The notes beneath the pieces are model-generated. The model had not been told where the DNA came from. It saw only the letters and a program-made list of their open reading frames with translations, and did no database searches. From Pseudorhodoplanes sp049324435 (GTDB lineage Bacteria > Pseudomonadota > Alphaproteobacteria > Rhizobiales > Xanthobacteraceae): a stretch of DNA of 64,000 nt. The DNA is taken from NCBI GenBank assembly GCA_049324435.1, contig JBMOOQ010000014.1, forward strand, positions 1-64,000, written 5' to 3'. The stretch's first letter is position 1. Each line of letters begins with the position of its first letter. This document shows positions 35,634-44,268 of the stretch, piece after piece. Position numbers and translations under genes: made by a program.

Positions 35634-36560
35634 TTGAACGACGCCGGCCGACCTATGCCCTTGACCACAGCCTCACTCGCCGATCGCCGCGAGGGCCTTG
35701 CCCTTGCGGCTCTGGTGCTGGGTGCGGTGGCGATGGGCGCCTCGCCGCTGTTCGTGCGGCTGGCCGATGTCGGCCCGTTCGCCAGCGCTTTCTGGCGGAC
35801 CGCGCTCGCCCTGCCCTTTCTGGCTCTGTGGGCGCTTACCGAGGCCGGGCAAAGCCGCCGCGCGGCGTTGCGCAACCATGCGGTCTGGCTGTCGGGTCTG
35901 ATGTTCGCAGGCGACCTGTTCTTCTGGCATCTCGCTATCCTCGCAACCACCGTCGCGAATGCCACCTTTCTTGCAACCACCGCGCCGCTCTTTGTCGTCG
36001 CGGGGGCCTGGTTCATCCTGGGAGAACGTATCCGGCAGCGGGGCCTCTCCGGGCTGGCGCTCTGCCTCATCGGCGGCGCCGCGCTGGTCGGGCACAGCTA
36101 TGGCTTCGCACCCGAGCGGTTGACCGGCGACATCTACGGCATCGTCACAGCCATCTTCTTTGCTGCCTATATGCTGGCGTTGCGGGCAGCGCGGCGTGAG
36201 GTGCCGGCCGGCACGCTGTCCTTCATTTCGGCCGCGATCACGACCGTCATTCTGTTCGTCGTGGCATATGCACTGGAGCCACGATTGCTTCCGCAATCGG
36301 CCCACGGCTGGACGGTGCTCGCCGCGCTCGCGCTGATTTCGCAAGTGGCCGGACAGGGACTGCTCGCTTTCGCGTTGGGGACCTTGCCAGCGCCATTCTC
36401 CTCGCTTGTGATATTCCTCGAAGCGGTTGCCGCCGCATTGTTCGCCTGGATCGTCCTTCACGAAGCGCTCGCGCCGATGCAATGGCTGGGCGGCTTCCTG
36501 ATCATCTTCGGCATCTGGATTGCGCGGCAACGCAATGCACCAGCAGGCAGCCTGCCATGA
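35634..36560 (+). CDS. EamA/DMT-family transporter
   Basis: 308 residues with about ten membrane helices in two EamA halves (for example VLGAVAMGASPLFVRLADVGPF and later IFLEAVAAALFAWIVLHEALAPMQWLGGFLIIFG). This is an inner-membrane drug/metabolite exporter with unknown substrate. The start is likely TTG at 35634, preceded by AAAGGT; the next ATG at 35655 has no ribosome site. It ends in an ATGA overlap with the glycerate kinase gene. Confidence 0.85.
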   Translation: MNDAGRPMPLTTASLADRREGLALAALVLGAVAMGASPLFVRLADVGPFASAFWRTALALPFLALWALTEAGQSRRAALRNHAVWLSGLMFAGDLFFWHLAILATTVANATFLATTAPLFVVAGAWFILGERIRQRGLSGLALCLIGGAALVGHSYGFAPERLTGDIYGIVTAIFFAAYMLALRAARREVPAGTLSFISAAITTVILFVVAYALEPRLLPQSAHGWTVLAALALISQVAGQGLLAFALGTLPAPFSSLVIFLEAVAAALFAWIVLHEALAPMQWLGGFLIIFGIWIARQRNAPAGSLP

Positions 36561-37852
36561 GCACCCAACGTGAGTTTCTCGAAAAGCTGTTTGAGATCGC
36601 AATCGCTGCGGCGCACCCGGCACGCTGCCTGCCGCCGCTTCTGCCGGACGCGCCGGCATCCGGGCGGCTGATCCTGCTCGCGGCGGGCAAGGCCGCAGGC
36701 GCGATGGCCGAAGTCGCAGAAGCGCACTATCTCGAACGCGGCTTTCCAACAGAACGGCTTACGGGCATTGCAGTCGCGCGCCACGGTTATGGACGACCGC
36801 TTCGCGTTGTCGAGATGGTGGAGGCGGGCCATCCCGTCCCGGATCGGGCCGGACTTGAGGCAGCGGCGCGCACGCTTGCGCTCGCCGACAGCGCAACCCA
36901 GAACGATCTCGTTCTCGTGCTGATGTCGGGCGGTGCATCTGCGAACTGGATTGCCCCGGCACATGGCCTGTCGCTGGAAGCAAAACAGGCGGTGACGCGC
37001 GCACTGCTGCGGTCCGGCGCGTCGATCGGCGAGATCAACACCGTGCGCAAACATCTTTCGCGCATCAAGGGCGGCCGGCTTGCGCGTCACGCCTTTCCTG
37101 CAAAGCTCGTCGCCATTGGAATTTCGGACGTGCCGGGTGACGATCCCGCAGTGATCGGCTCGGGACCAACCGTTCCCGATCCGACCACGCTTGCCGACGC
37201 ACGCGCGATCGTCGCGCGTTACCAGCTTGATCTGCCGGAGGCCGTGGCCGCAGCCCTCGCCGATCCCGCCAACGAGTCGCCGAAACCCGGCGACGCGGCG
37301 TTCCGGAACACTCAATACCTCCTCGCCGCGCGTCCGCTCGACTCGTTCAAGGCGGCCGAAACGGAGATCAGGGCGGCGGGGTTCGATTGCATCTTTCTCG
37401 GCGACCGTATCGAAGGCGAAGCCCGCGAGGTCGCGGCCGCACAGGCCCGGCTTGCTCGCGATCTGCACGCGAAGGGTCGACGCGCCGTGATTTTGTCCGG
37501 GGGCGAACTGACGGTGACCATCCGCGGCAATGGCCGAGGCGGCCCGAACCAGGAATTTGCCCTCGCCCTCGCCTCCGAACTGGATGGGCTCCGCGGCATC
37601 GCCGCATTGGCCGGAGACACCGACGGTACCGACGGCGGCGGCGGTTCGGCCGACGATCCGGCCGGGGCTTTTGTCGATGGGGCCACTGCCGGACGCGCCC
37701 GGGCGCTCGGTCTGGACGCGGCACAATGCCTCGCTGACAATAATTCGACAGCTTTCTTTGCTGCTATCAAAGACCTGATTTCGCCCGGCCCGACTTTTAC
37801 GAACGTGAATGATTTCCGTGCGATCATGGTGAACGACGTTGACACGGCCTAA
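36557..37852 (+). CDS. glycerate 2-kinase (MOFRL/GckA family)
   Basis: 431 residues. N-terminal DUF4147 part (ILLAAGKAAGAMAEVAEAHY, LMSGGASANWIAPAHGLSLEAK) and C-terminal MOFRL domain (RGGPNQEFALALA, AGDTDGTDGGGGSADDPAGAFVDG). It phosphorylates glycerate to 2-phosphoglycerate. Start at 36557 overlaps the transporter stop. With pyruvate kinase 0.6 kb downstream, the pair covers glycerate entry to pyruvate except enolase. Confidence 0.88.
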   Translation: MSTQREFLEKLFEIAIAAAHPARCLPPLLPDAPASGRLILLAAGKAAGAMAEVAEAHYLERGFPTERLTGIAVARHGYGRPLRVVEMVEAGHPVPDRAGLEAAARTLALADSATQNDLVLVLMSGGASANWIAPAHGLSLEAKQAVTRALLRSGASIGEINTVRKHLSRIKGGRLARHAFPAKLVAIGISDVPGDDPAVIGSGPTVPDPTTLADARAIVARYQLDLPEAVAAALADPANESPKPGDAAFRNTQYLLAARPLDSFKAAETEIRAAGFDCIFLGDRIEGEAREVAAAQARLARDLHAKGRRAVILSGGELTVTIRGNGRGGPNQEFALALASELDGLRGIAALAGDTDGTDGGGGSADDPAGAFVDGATAGRARALGLDAAQCLADNNSTAFFAAIKDLISPGPTFTNVNDFRAIMVNDVDTA

Positions 37853-37914
37853 AAGATCGCGGTTTAACAATATCTTAGCTCGTTTCCGGCGCCCGATGGA
37901 CTGATCTGACGACC

Positions 37915-38478
37915 GTGATCCGATTGGCTTCCTTACTGCGATTTCTTGGCCTTGGCGCCGCCGGCAAGCTGGCGCTCGCGCTGACCGTACTCGGCCTGAC
38001 GCCCGAGCGCGCGGCGGCGGATTTCAGGCTTTGCAACAACACCAGCGGCAAGGTCGGCATCGCGCTCGGCTACAAGGATAACGAAGGCTGGGTCACGGAA
38101 GGCTGGTGGAATCTCGGACCCAGGTCGTGCGAGACCCTGCTGCGCGGAAATCTCGTCGCACGATATTATTATGTCTATGCCATCGACTATGATCGCGGCG
38201 GCGAATGGTCGGGTAAGGCATTCATGTGTTCGCGCGAAAAGGAATTCACGATCCGCGGCACGGAAGACTGTCTCGCCCGCGGCTTCGACCGCACCGGCTT
38301 TTTCGAAGTGGATACCGGCGAACAACGCTCCTGGACCGTGCAGTTGACCGAGACTTCAGACCAGTCTCCACTCAGTCCGGGCGGCCCGGGCTTCACACTG
38401 CCTCAGACCGGCACCCGGTCGCCGCTTAACCTGACCCCGCCCGCCTCACCACCCAACACAGGAAATCCCCGACGATGA
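37915..38478 (+). CDS. exported DUF1036 protein
   Basis: 187 residues, GTG start. The signal peptide reaches about residue 33 (ALALTVLGLTPERAAA). The DUF1036 domain begins DFRLCNNTSGKVGIALGYKD and includes GWWNLGPRSCETLL and YYVYAIDY, with several Cys. The C-terminal 35 residues are Pro/Thr/Ser-rich. It is fused by an ATGA overlap to pyk, an arrangement I recall from other Hyphomicrobiales. Function unknown, probably periplasmic. Confidence 0.85.
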   Translation: MIRLASLLRFLGLGAAGKLALALTVLGLTPERAAADFRLCNNTSGKVGIALGYKDNEGWVTEGWWNLGPRSCETLLRGNLVARYYYVYAIDYDRGGEWSGKAFMCSREKEFTIRGTEDCLARGFDRTGFFEVDTGEQRSWTVQLTETSDQSPLSPGGPGFTLPQTGTRSPLNLTPPASPPNTGNPRR

Positions 38479-39908
38479 GACGGCAACGCCGGACCAAGAT
38501 CGTTGCAACCCTTGGCCCGGCCTCCTCGGAGCGGGCGGTGATCCGGCGCCTGTTCGAAGCCGGCGCCGATGTGTTCCGCATCAACATGAGTCACACCTCC
38601 CACGACCGGATGCGCGAGCTGATCGCGATGATCCGTTCGGTCGAGGAGGAGATGGGGCGGCCGATCGGAATTTTGGTCGATCTGCAAGGCCCGAAGCTGC
38701 GCCTTGGCACCTTCAGCGGCGGCTCGGCGGTCGTGAACAAGGGCGACACCTTTGTCCTCGATTCGAATGTCGTGCCAGGGGACGCTGCGCGGGTCCATCT
38801 TCCCCATCCGGAAATTCTGGAGGCGGCACAGCCGGGGCAGACATTGCTGCTCGACGACGGCAAGGTGAGACTGCGCTGCACGGCGGCCGAAGCCGGCAAG
38901 CTGACGACGCAGGTCGAGGTCGGCGGAAAGCTCTCCGATCGCAAGGGCGTCAGTCTGCCGGAAACCACCTTGCCATTCTCGGCACTGGCGCCCAAGGACC
39001 GGTCCGACCTTGAGGCCGCGCTCGATGCTGGAATCGACTGGTTGGCTCTGTCCTTCATTCAGCGCCCTGAAGATATCGCGGAAGCCAAGAAGATCACGCG
39101 GGGACGCGCCTTGGTCATGGCCAAGATCGAAAAGCCGCAGGCCGTGGCACGACTCGACGAGATCATGGAGGCATCCGATGCGCTGATGGTGGCGCGCGGC
39201 GACCTTGGCGTCGAATTGCCTCTTGAGAAGGTCCCCGGCATCCAGAAACAGATTACGCGTGCAGCGCGCCGTGCCGGCAAACCGGTCATCGTGGCGACGC
39301 AAATGCTGGAGTCGATGATATCGAGCCCAGTGCCGACGCGCGCCGAGGTGTCAGACGTGTCCGTCGCAGTGTTCGAAGGCGCTGACGCAATCATGCTCTC
39401 GGCTGAATCGGCGGCAGGGCAGTATCCGGTCGAAGCGGTTGCGATGATGAACAAGATCGCCGAAGAGGTCGAACGCGATCCGACCTATCGCGCCGTGATC
39501 CAGGCGCAGCGTGCCGAACCCGAAGCCACCGGCGCCGACGCTATCGCCGCAGCCGCGCGCCAGATCGCCGAAACGCTCGATCTTTCGGCCATCATCTGCT
39601 GGACCTTTTCCGGATCCACGGCATTTCGCGTTGCGCGCGAACGGCCGGAGCCGCACGTGGTCGCAATTTCTCCCAATATCTCGACGGGACGGCGATTGTC
39701 GCTTGTCTGGGGCGTGCATTGCGTCGTTGCCGAAGACGCGCATGATCAGGACGACATGGTCGAACGGGCCTGCCGCATCGCGTTTGCCGAAGGGTTTGCC
39801 AAGGCAGGCCGCCGCGTCATCGTCGTCGCTGGCGTGCCGCTCGGCACTCCGGGTGCGACCAATATGCTGCGGATCGCATTCGTCGGATCGGATGCCGTCG
39901 ATGCGTAG
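38475..39908 (+). CDS. pyk: pyruvate kinase
   Basis: 477 residues. Start RRQRRTKIVATLGPASSE; substrate and metal block MAKIEKPQAVARLDEIMEASDALMVARGDLGVELPLEKVP; and VATQMLESMISSPVPTRAEVSDVSVAVFEGADAIMLSAESA are all intact. It converts phosphoenolpyruvate and ADP to pyruvate and ATP. It is coupled to the DUF1036 gene by overlap and convergent with the hybrid kinase gene. Confidence 0.96.
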   Translation: MRRQRRTKIVATLGPASSERAVIRRLFEAGADVFRINMSHTSHDRMRELIAMIRSVEEEMGRPIGILVDLQGPKLRLGTFSGGSAVVNKGDTFVLDSNVVPGDAARVHLPHPEILEAAQPGQTLLLDDGKVRLRCTAAEAGKLTTQVEVGGKLSDRKGVSLPETTLPFSALAPKDRSDLEAALDAGIDWLALSFIQRPEDIAEAKKITRGRALVMAKIEKPQAVARLDEIMEASDALMVARGDLGVELPLEKVPGIQKQITRAARRAGKPVIVATQMLESMISSPVPTRAEVSDVSVAVFEGADAIMLSAESAAGQYPVEAVAMMNKIAEEVERDPTYRAVIQAQRAEPEATGADAIAAAARQIAETLDLSAIICWTFSGSTAFRVARERPEPHVVAISPNISTGRRLSLVWGVHCVVAEDAHDQDDMVERACRIAFAEGFAKAGRRVIVVAGVPLGTPGATNMLRIAFVGSDAVDA

Positions 39909-39931
39909 GGATAGCACGCGCGGGCACGTGG

Positions 39932-41860
39932 TCAGATGCCGGGGGCTGTCTTCTGAATGGCCTTGGTGAAGTCTGAAAGGATGATCGGCTTCGCCAAGCA
40001 GGTCAAACCGGCAAACGCGCCGGGCAGCGCGTCCGCATGGGCATAGCCCGAGGCAAGGATCGTCTGGGTTTCGAGTGCCCGCAACGCCTCGACCACGGGC
40101 TCCGACGACTCGCCCGCGAGATTCACATCGACAATCGCGAGCACCGGAGGCGTACCTTTTCTGAGCGTTGCCATCGCGTCCGAAACGTTCGACACAGTCT
40201 CAACATTGTCGTAGCCGACAACCCGCAGCATGTTGGCCAAATCCAGCGCGACCAGCGCTTCGTCCTCGACGATCAAAACCCGCTGCGAGCCGGAATGACG
40301 AGCAGTCGTGCGCGCGGCGGTGACATCATGGTCGGGCCGGCTGATTGCCATCGGAACGGCAATCCGGCATTTCAAGCCTTGGTCGAAGTGACGCGCAATA
40401 GAGCCGCCAAGCTGCCGTTCGATAACCGACTTGATCAGCTTCGAGCCGAAGCCGGATTTGCCTTCTCCTTCGCTGACCCCACTCCTGCCCGGGACCGTCT
40501 CGATCCAGTCGAGACACAGGCTATCGGCTTCGACGGTCCAATGAACCGCGAGCTTGCCTTCCGGCAGCGCGAGAGCACCGTATTTGGCGGCGTTGGTCGC
40601 GAGTTCATGCAGCAAAAGTGCAAAGGTCTGGGCCTGCTCCGATCGCAACATGACCGCGGGGCCGCCGATTTCGATGCGGCCGTCATTGGCATGACTGTAA
40701 GCTTCGATTTCGCGACTCAGCAACAGCCCGAATTCGATCGGCCCCCATTTTTTTGCTGACATAAGATCGTGGGTACGGGTGAGCGCCGCAACGCGGCCTT
40801 CGATCTTCTCGCGGAACGACGAAATGTCCTCCGCCAGAGTCAGCCGAATAACCGCTTGAACGACAGCAAGCGCGTTCTTCGCGCGATGATCGATTTCGCG
40901 GATCATCAAGCGTTCGCGTTCTGCGACGCGCTCGCGTTCCATCCAGCTCCAGACACGTTCGAGAACCTGCTCGGCGGTGCTGATATCGAACAGCGTCCAG
41001 GCCCGAGGCAGGCGCGAATGAACGAACAGGATGGCAGCCAATTCGCCGTCCACCAGCTTCGGCACAGCGATTGCCGCTTTCACGCCCATGGATGCAAAGC
41101 CGATCTTGGGCTCAGGATCCAAGAGTTCGGCTTCGACATCGTTTACGATGAGCATGCGGCCGGACCTGAACGTCTTGCTCAAGTCCGGCCCGAGCCCAGG
41201 CAAAAGCACCTCTCCGCCGAGCGGCGGAACTCCCTCCGCGCTCCATTCTTCGATCACCGGAAACCGGCCCTTGGTGAGGTCACCGGAAATTTCCCGCAGA
41301 CCGACGCGGTCGGCATTCAAACTCTTGCCGAACATGGACAGCGCGAACTTGCGCGCAGCTTCAATATCGGGCGCACTGCGCATCGCATCGCCCAGTGCAA
41401 GAAGGAACTGCATCTGCCGTTGCGACAGCACATTTCGGGTCGTCTCATAACCGGAATTGAATACGCCGACGATGGACCCGTCCTCGTCACGGATCGCGGT
41501 GAAGGCGTAGCTCCAATACGTTTCCTCGACATAGCCAAAACGCTGCATCGGCAGCATCTGGTCCTGCACGAAGACACCCTCGCCGGTTTCGATCACCCGC
41601 CTGAATTGCGGCTCAATGACATGCCAGATATCGGACCAGACTTCGCAAGCCGGTGCACCGAGCGCTGAAGGGTGCCGCGGCCCCGGGATCGGCGCCCATG
41701 CGTCGTTGTAGAGCAAGCGAAGTTCGGAACCCCAGTAGATCGCAGTCGGAAATTTCGACTGCAGGCAAATGCTCAGCGCGATGCGAAGCGGTTGCGGCCA
41801 CGAGTCCGGCCTGCCGAATGGATGCGCGGTCCAGTCCCGGTCCCGGATGCGACGCGCCAT
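39932..41860 (-). CDS. hybrid HWE-family histidine kinase with C-terminal receiver
   Basis: 642 residues. A PAS domain (about 15-150) is followed by GAF (about 165-320). The HWE kinase domain has the phospho-His in IREIDHRAKNALAVVQAVIRL, LLLHELATNAAKYGAL as N-box and GFGSKLIKSVIERQLGG. A receiver domain comes last (about 530-640; VLIVEDEALVALDLANML, Asp in AIVDVNLAGE). Start at 41860 follows AGGGAGA; ATG at 41887 is an alternative without a ribosome site. Such kinases serve general stress or light/redox sensing in alphaproteobacteria. No partner regulator is adjacent, so it may act on its own receiver. Confidence 0.87.
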   Translation of the reverse strand: MARRIRDRDWTAHPFGRPDSWPQPLRIALSICLQSKFPTAIYWGSELRLLYNDAWAPIPGPRHPSALGAPACEVWSDIWHVIEPQFRRVIETGEGVFVQDQMLPMQRFGYVEETYWSYAFTAIRDEDGSIVGVFNSGYETTRNVLSQRQMQFLLALGDAMRSAPDIEAARKFALSMFGKSLNADRVGLREISGDLTKGRFPVIEEWSAEGVPPLGGEVLLPGLGPDLSKTFRSGRMLIVNDVEAELLDPEPKIGFASMGVKAAIAVPKLVDGELAAILFVHSRLPRAWTLFDISTAEQVLERVWSWMERERVAERERLMIREIDHRAKNALAVVQAVIRLTLAEDISSFREKIEGRVAALTRTHDLMSAKKWGPIEFGLLLSREIEAYSHANDGRIEIGGPAVMLRSEQAQTFALLLHELATNAAKYGALALPEGKLAVHWTVEADSLCLDWIETVPGRSGVSEGEGKSGFGSKLIKSVIERQLGGSIARHFDQGLKCRIAVPMAISRPDHDVTAARTTARHSGSQRVLIVEDEALVALDLANMLRVVGYDNVETVSNVSDAMATLRKGTPPVLAIVDVNLAGESSEPVVEALRALETQTILASGYAHADALPGAFAGLTCLAKPIILSDFTKAIQKTAPGI

Positions 41861-42079
41861 TTCGCCATCTCCCTGGAGAAAGCTCATGTGGTCGCGATCT
41901 GTGCTCTGGAAGCGTAACACGCGGCAATCCGGACCTGTCCGTTTTTTCAGTGGGGTCCTTAGACCACCGCAGGCGGGTTCTGGCAAACCGCGTCAGTCAG
42001 CCGACACCACCGGCCGTTCTTTACGCGGTCGCAGCGCGTCTGGTTCCGTACAATCGTGACGAGCAGACGGGCCGAACCG

Positions 42080-42712
42080 TTAAATATCGCGGCCCTCGAC
42101 CTTTTCCGTCAGCGACTTGATGAGGTCGGGGATGCGCGGCAGGTGCGGGTTGACCTCGACCGCCTTCCTGTAGACCTCAAGCGCACGCTTATCCTCGCCG
42201 AGTTCCTGCATGATCATGCCGAGTCCGGCTAACGCGCCGAAATGACGGGGCTCCCGCGCCAATGTCTGACGGATGTCCTCAAGCGAACGGTCGAAGTCCT
42301 TGCGCATGTAGTGGAGCGTCGCGCGCCGGTTCCATGCCTCGATATAGTCGGGCCGCAACACAACGATCGCATCCAGCAGCTTGATCGCCAGATCAAAGTT
42401 CTTGGCCTCGACCGCGCGCCGGACCCTGCTCATGAGCAGCGTAGCCGTGTCGCTCGGCGACACCATCCATAAGGCCCAGATGCGGCCCTCGACCGCTTTT
42501 GCCGCCTCCGGCGTCGGCGCAGCCCTCAAAGCTCCGAACAGAAAGTCGATGTCCTGCCCACGCGGTACCTTCGGAAGTTTCTCCGGCGGCTGGGCAAAGC
42601 TTTGATCCTCCTGGGCACCCCGCGGTTCCTGCGCGAGTGCAGGCCATGCGAGCCCGAGCCCCAACACACCCACCAGGGCGACCGCAGCCATCCGGAATCG
42701 AAGCATTCGCAT
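42080..42712 (-). CDS. exported TPR protein
   Basis: 210 residues. Signal peptide MRMLRFRMAAVALVGVLGLG up to AWPALA. Three tetratricopeptide-type helix pairs follow between 95 and 200 (DLAIKLLDAIVVLRPDYIEAWNRRA, SLEDIRQTLAREPRHFGALAGLG, ALEVYRKAVEVNPHLP). Probably a periplasmic scaffold; function unknown. Confidence 0.85.
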   Translation of the reverse strand: MRMLRFRMAAVALVGVLGLGLAWPALAQEPRGAQEDQSFAQPPEKLPKVPRGQDIDFLFGALRAAPTPEAAKAVEGRIWALWMVSPSDTATLLMSRVRRAVEAKNFDLAIKLLDAIVVLRPDYIEAWNRRATLHYMRKDFDRSLEDIRQTLAREPRHFGALAGLGMIMQELGEDKRALEVYRKAVEVNPHLPRIPDLIKSLTEKVEGRDI

Positions 42713-42814
42713 AAAGTCAAGCTTATGCCGCCCAGCCGGGCGGGCAAGCCTGCAAAGACGTCACGCCTGCGTGAAAGAGCGTCAGATTTGGCGAAACGAA
42801 AGCCGAGCCGGCTC

Positions 42815-42940
42815 TCAACCCTGACGGGCTTTGAAGCGCTTCTGGGTCTTGTTGATGATGTAGACGCGGCCCTTGCGGCGGACGAGCCGGTTGTCGCGGT
42901 GGCGGGCACGCAGAGAGCGAAGGGAATTGCGGACTTTCAT
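42815..42940 (-). CDS. rpmJ: 50S ribosomal protein L36, cysteine-free form
   Basis: 41 residues: MKVRNSLRSLRARHRDNRLV, RRKGRVYIINKTQKRFKARQG. All four zinc-binding positions of the zinc-type L36 are replaced, so this is the zinc-independent (C-minus, YkgO-like) form usual in alphaproteobacteria. It is monocistronic, read leftward from ATG at 42940. Confidence 0.95.
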   Translation of the reverse strand: MKVRNSLRSLRARHRDNRLVRRKGRVYIINKTQKRFKARQG

Positions 42941-43061
42941 GGCCGTTCTCGAACTTCGGCGGCCATTGGGGCCGCATTAAAAATGGCCGCGCAATCGCGG
43001 CCCGGGTCGGCGCGGAAACTAGGGAGATGCTTTTCGGAAGTCAACGCGCGAGGTAGAAATA

Positions 43062-43077
43062 AGGTATAAAAATACCT
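43062..43077. promoter_or_regulatory. AT-rich dyad between rpmJ and the cysteine-rich gene
   Basis: AGGTAT-AAAA-ATACCT, about 120 bp upstream of rpmJ. It resembles a repressor operator in an otherwise GC-rich stretch. Regulator unknown. Confidence 0.35.
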
Positions 43078-43093
43078 ATCATTACCCAAAGAA

Positions 43094-43124
43094 AAGGGCC
43101 GCATGCGCGACGGATGCGGCCCTT
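43094..43124 (-). terminator. terminator of the cysteine-rich gene
   Basis: AAGGGCCGCAT-N9-ATGCGGCCCTT, perfect 11 bp arms, followed on the minus strand by TTCTTT. It lies 8 bp past the stop of the 43133-43387 gene. Confidence 0.85.
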
Positions 43125-43132
43125 CGAAGCTC

Positions 43133-43387
43133 TCAATATTTCGGGCAATGCGGCGTAACGCAGAAGGCCGCAGACGGCCGCCATACCCCCTTGGAGCCAT
43201 CCCACCAGCAACGCTGATAGTGGCAGCCCCACTTCCCGCAGGTCGACTTGGTCACGCGAACCGTGCCCGGCACACAGGATGCCGGCGCCTTCTTCGCACC
43301 CTTCGCCAGCGACACGCCGCCGGTACCGGCAATCGCAAGACCAACGACAGCAGCCGCAATCGCGAGCTTGGTAGCAACCTTGAGCAT
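43133..43387 (-). CDS. small secreted six-cysteine protein A
   Basis: 84 residues. Signal peptide (KVATKLAIAAAVVGLAIAGTGGVSLA), then a basic stretch (KGAKKA) and a mature domain of about 50 residues with six Cys: C-x-PG, TCG-x-x-GC, QRCWWDG and F-C-x4-CPKY. The spacing suggests three disulfides. ATG at 43387 follows GGGGGAG. It is a tandem paralogue of the next gene upstream (43532-43768). I do not recognise the family; a small periplasmic or secreted protein is inferred. Confidence 0.8.
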   Translation of the reverse strand: MLKVATKLAIAAAVVGLAIAGTGGVSLAKGAKKAPASCVPGTVRVTKSTCGKWGCHYQRCWWDGSKGVWRPSAAFCVTPHCPKY

Positions 43388-43531
43388 TTGTTCGACTCCC
43401 CCAGTCAGTTCCAACAAAGAACGAATAGACCGCACCCCGTAAAGCGGCAAGGCGGCGCCGACGCGCTGAATTGTCGCCGACACCGCCTTACAAACAGATC
43501 AGGATGACGCCCCGATTACGGGTGGCCCGCG

Positions 43532-43768
43532 TTACTTCGGGCACCAGGGCTGCCAGCAGACGAACAGCGACGGATACCACTTTCCGTCCGCCCAGCAGCG
43601 CTGCATGGTGCAGCCGGCCGGGCCGCAGGCCGCCGTCTTCAGCGCTCCAGGCGTGCAGGCCGCGGCGGCTTTCTTTTTACCCTTGGCCATGGAGTCGCCG
43701 GCCGAACCGGCAATCGCCAGCGCAGCAACCGCCGCCACCAGCGCGAATTTCGAGACCATCTTCATCAT
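43532..43768 (-). CDS. small secreted six-cysteine protein B
   Basis: 78 residues with a signal peptide (FALVAAVAALAIAGSAGDSMA), a KGKKK linker and the same cysteine frame as its neighbour: C-x-PG, ACG-x-x-GC, QRCWADG, VC-x4-CPK. ATG follows GGGGAG. The two proteins share the frame but differ between cysteines, so the duplication is not recent. There are 144 bp between them, with a possible AAGGCGG/CCGCCTT dyad near 43450-43493. Confidence 0.8.
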   Translation of the reverse strand: MMKMVSKFALVAAVAALAIAGSAGDSMAKGKKKAAAACTPGALKTAACGPAGCTMQRCWADGKWYPSLFVCWQPWCPK

Positions 43769-43996
43769 TTGAACAGCTCCCCAGTGAGATGCGGCAGGTC
43801 GGCTTCGTCAGCGCTTTCGCGCACCGATCACCCCGCGCTGCGCCCCGATCGGCCGACCGCTCGCAGCCAAGTTCGCTTGTGTGGGAGTTCCGATGAACCC
43901 AGTGTGAATGACGGAACGAGCTGCAATGGCCCTTTCCGTGCATTTTCGATGCTGCAGCGCGATAATCGATTGGGCGGCCGGGGAGCGAACCCGGCG

Positions 43997-44071
43997 TGGT
44001 GGGCGCGACAGGGATCGAACCTGTGACCCCTACCATGTCAAGGTAGTGCTCTTCCGCTGAGCTACGCGCCC
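43997..44071 (-). tRNA. tRNA-Val(GAC)
   Basis: Acceptor GGGCGCG/CGCGCCC, D arm GCTC/GAGC, anticodon stem CTACC/GGTAG with loop TTGACAT (anticodon GAC), T arm ACAGG-TTCGATC-CCTGT. The CCA end is encoded (43997-43999). Confidence 0.97.
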
Positions 44072-44268
44072 GTCTCGGTTGTTGGCCGAGGCGCCCCTAT
44101 AGTCGTTCGCCGGAGGGGACGCAAGCAACACTGTTCCCCGTATCCGAAAGCCCCCCGTTCCAAAGCTGCCACAAAGGGAATAAGGAACGCGGATAAGGTG
44201 TACCCCCATGCAGCCCGGGCGACGGCCGGGACGCAACCTCACATATATTGCCCTCAGGGAGCCTGCTG

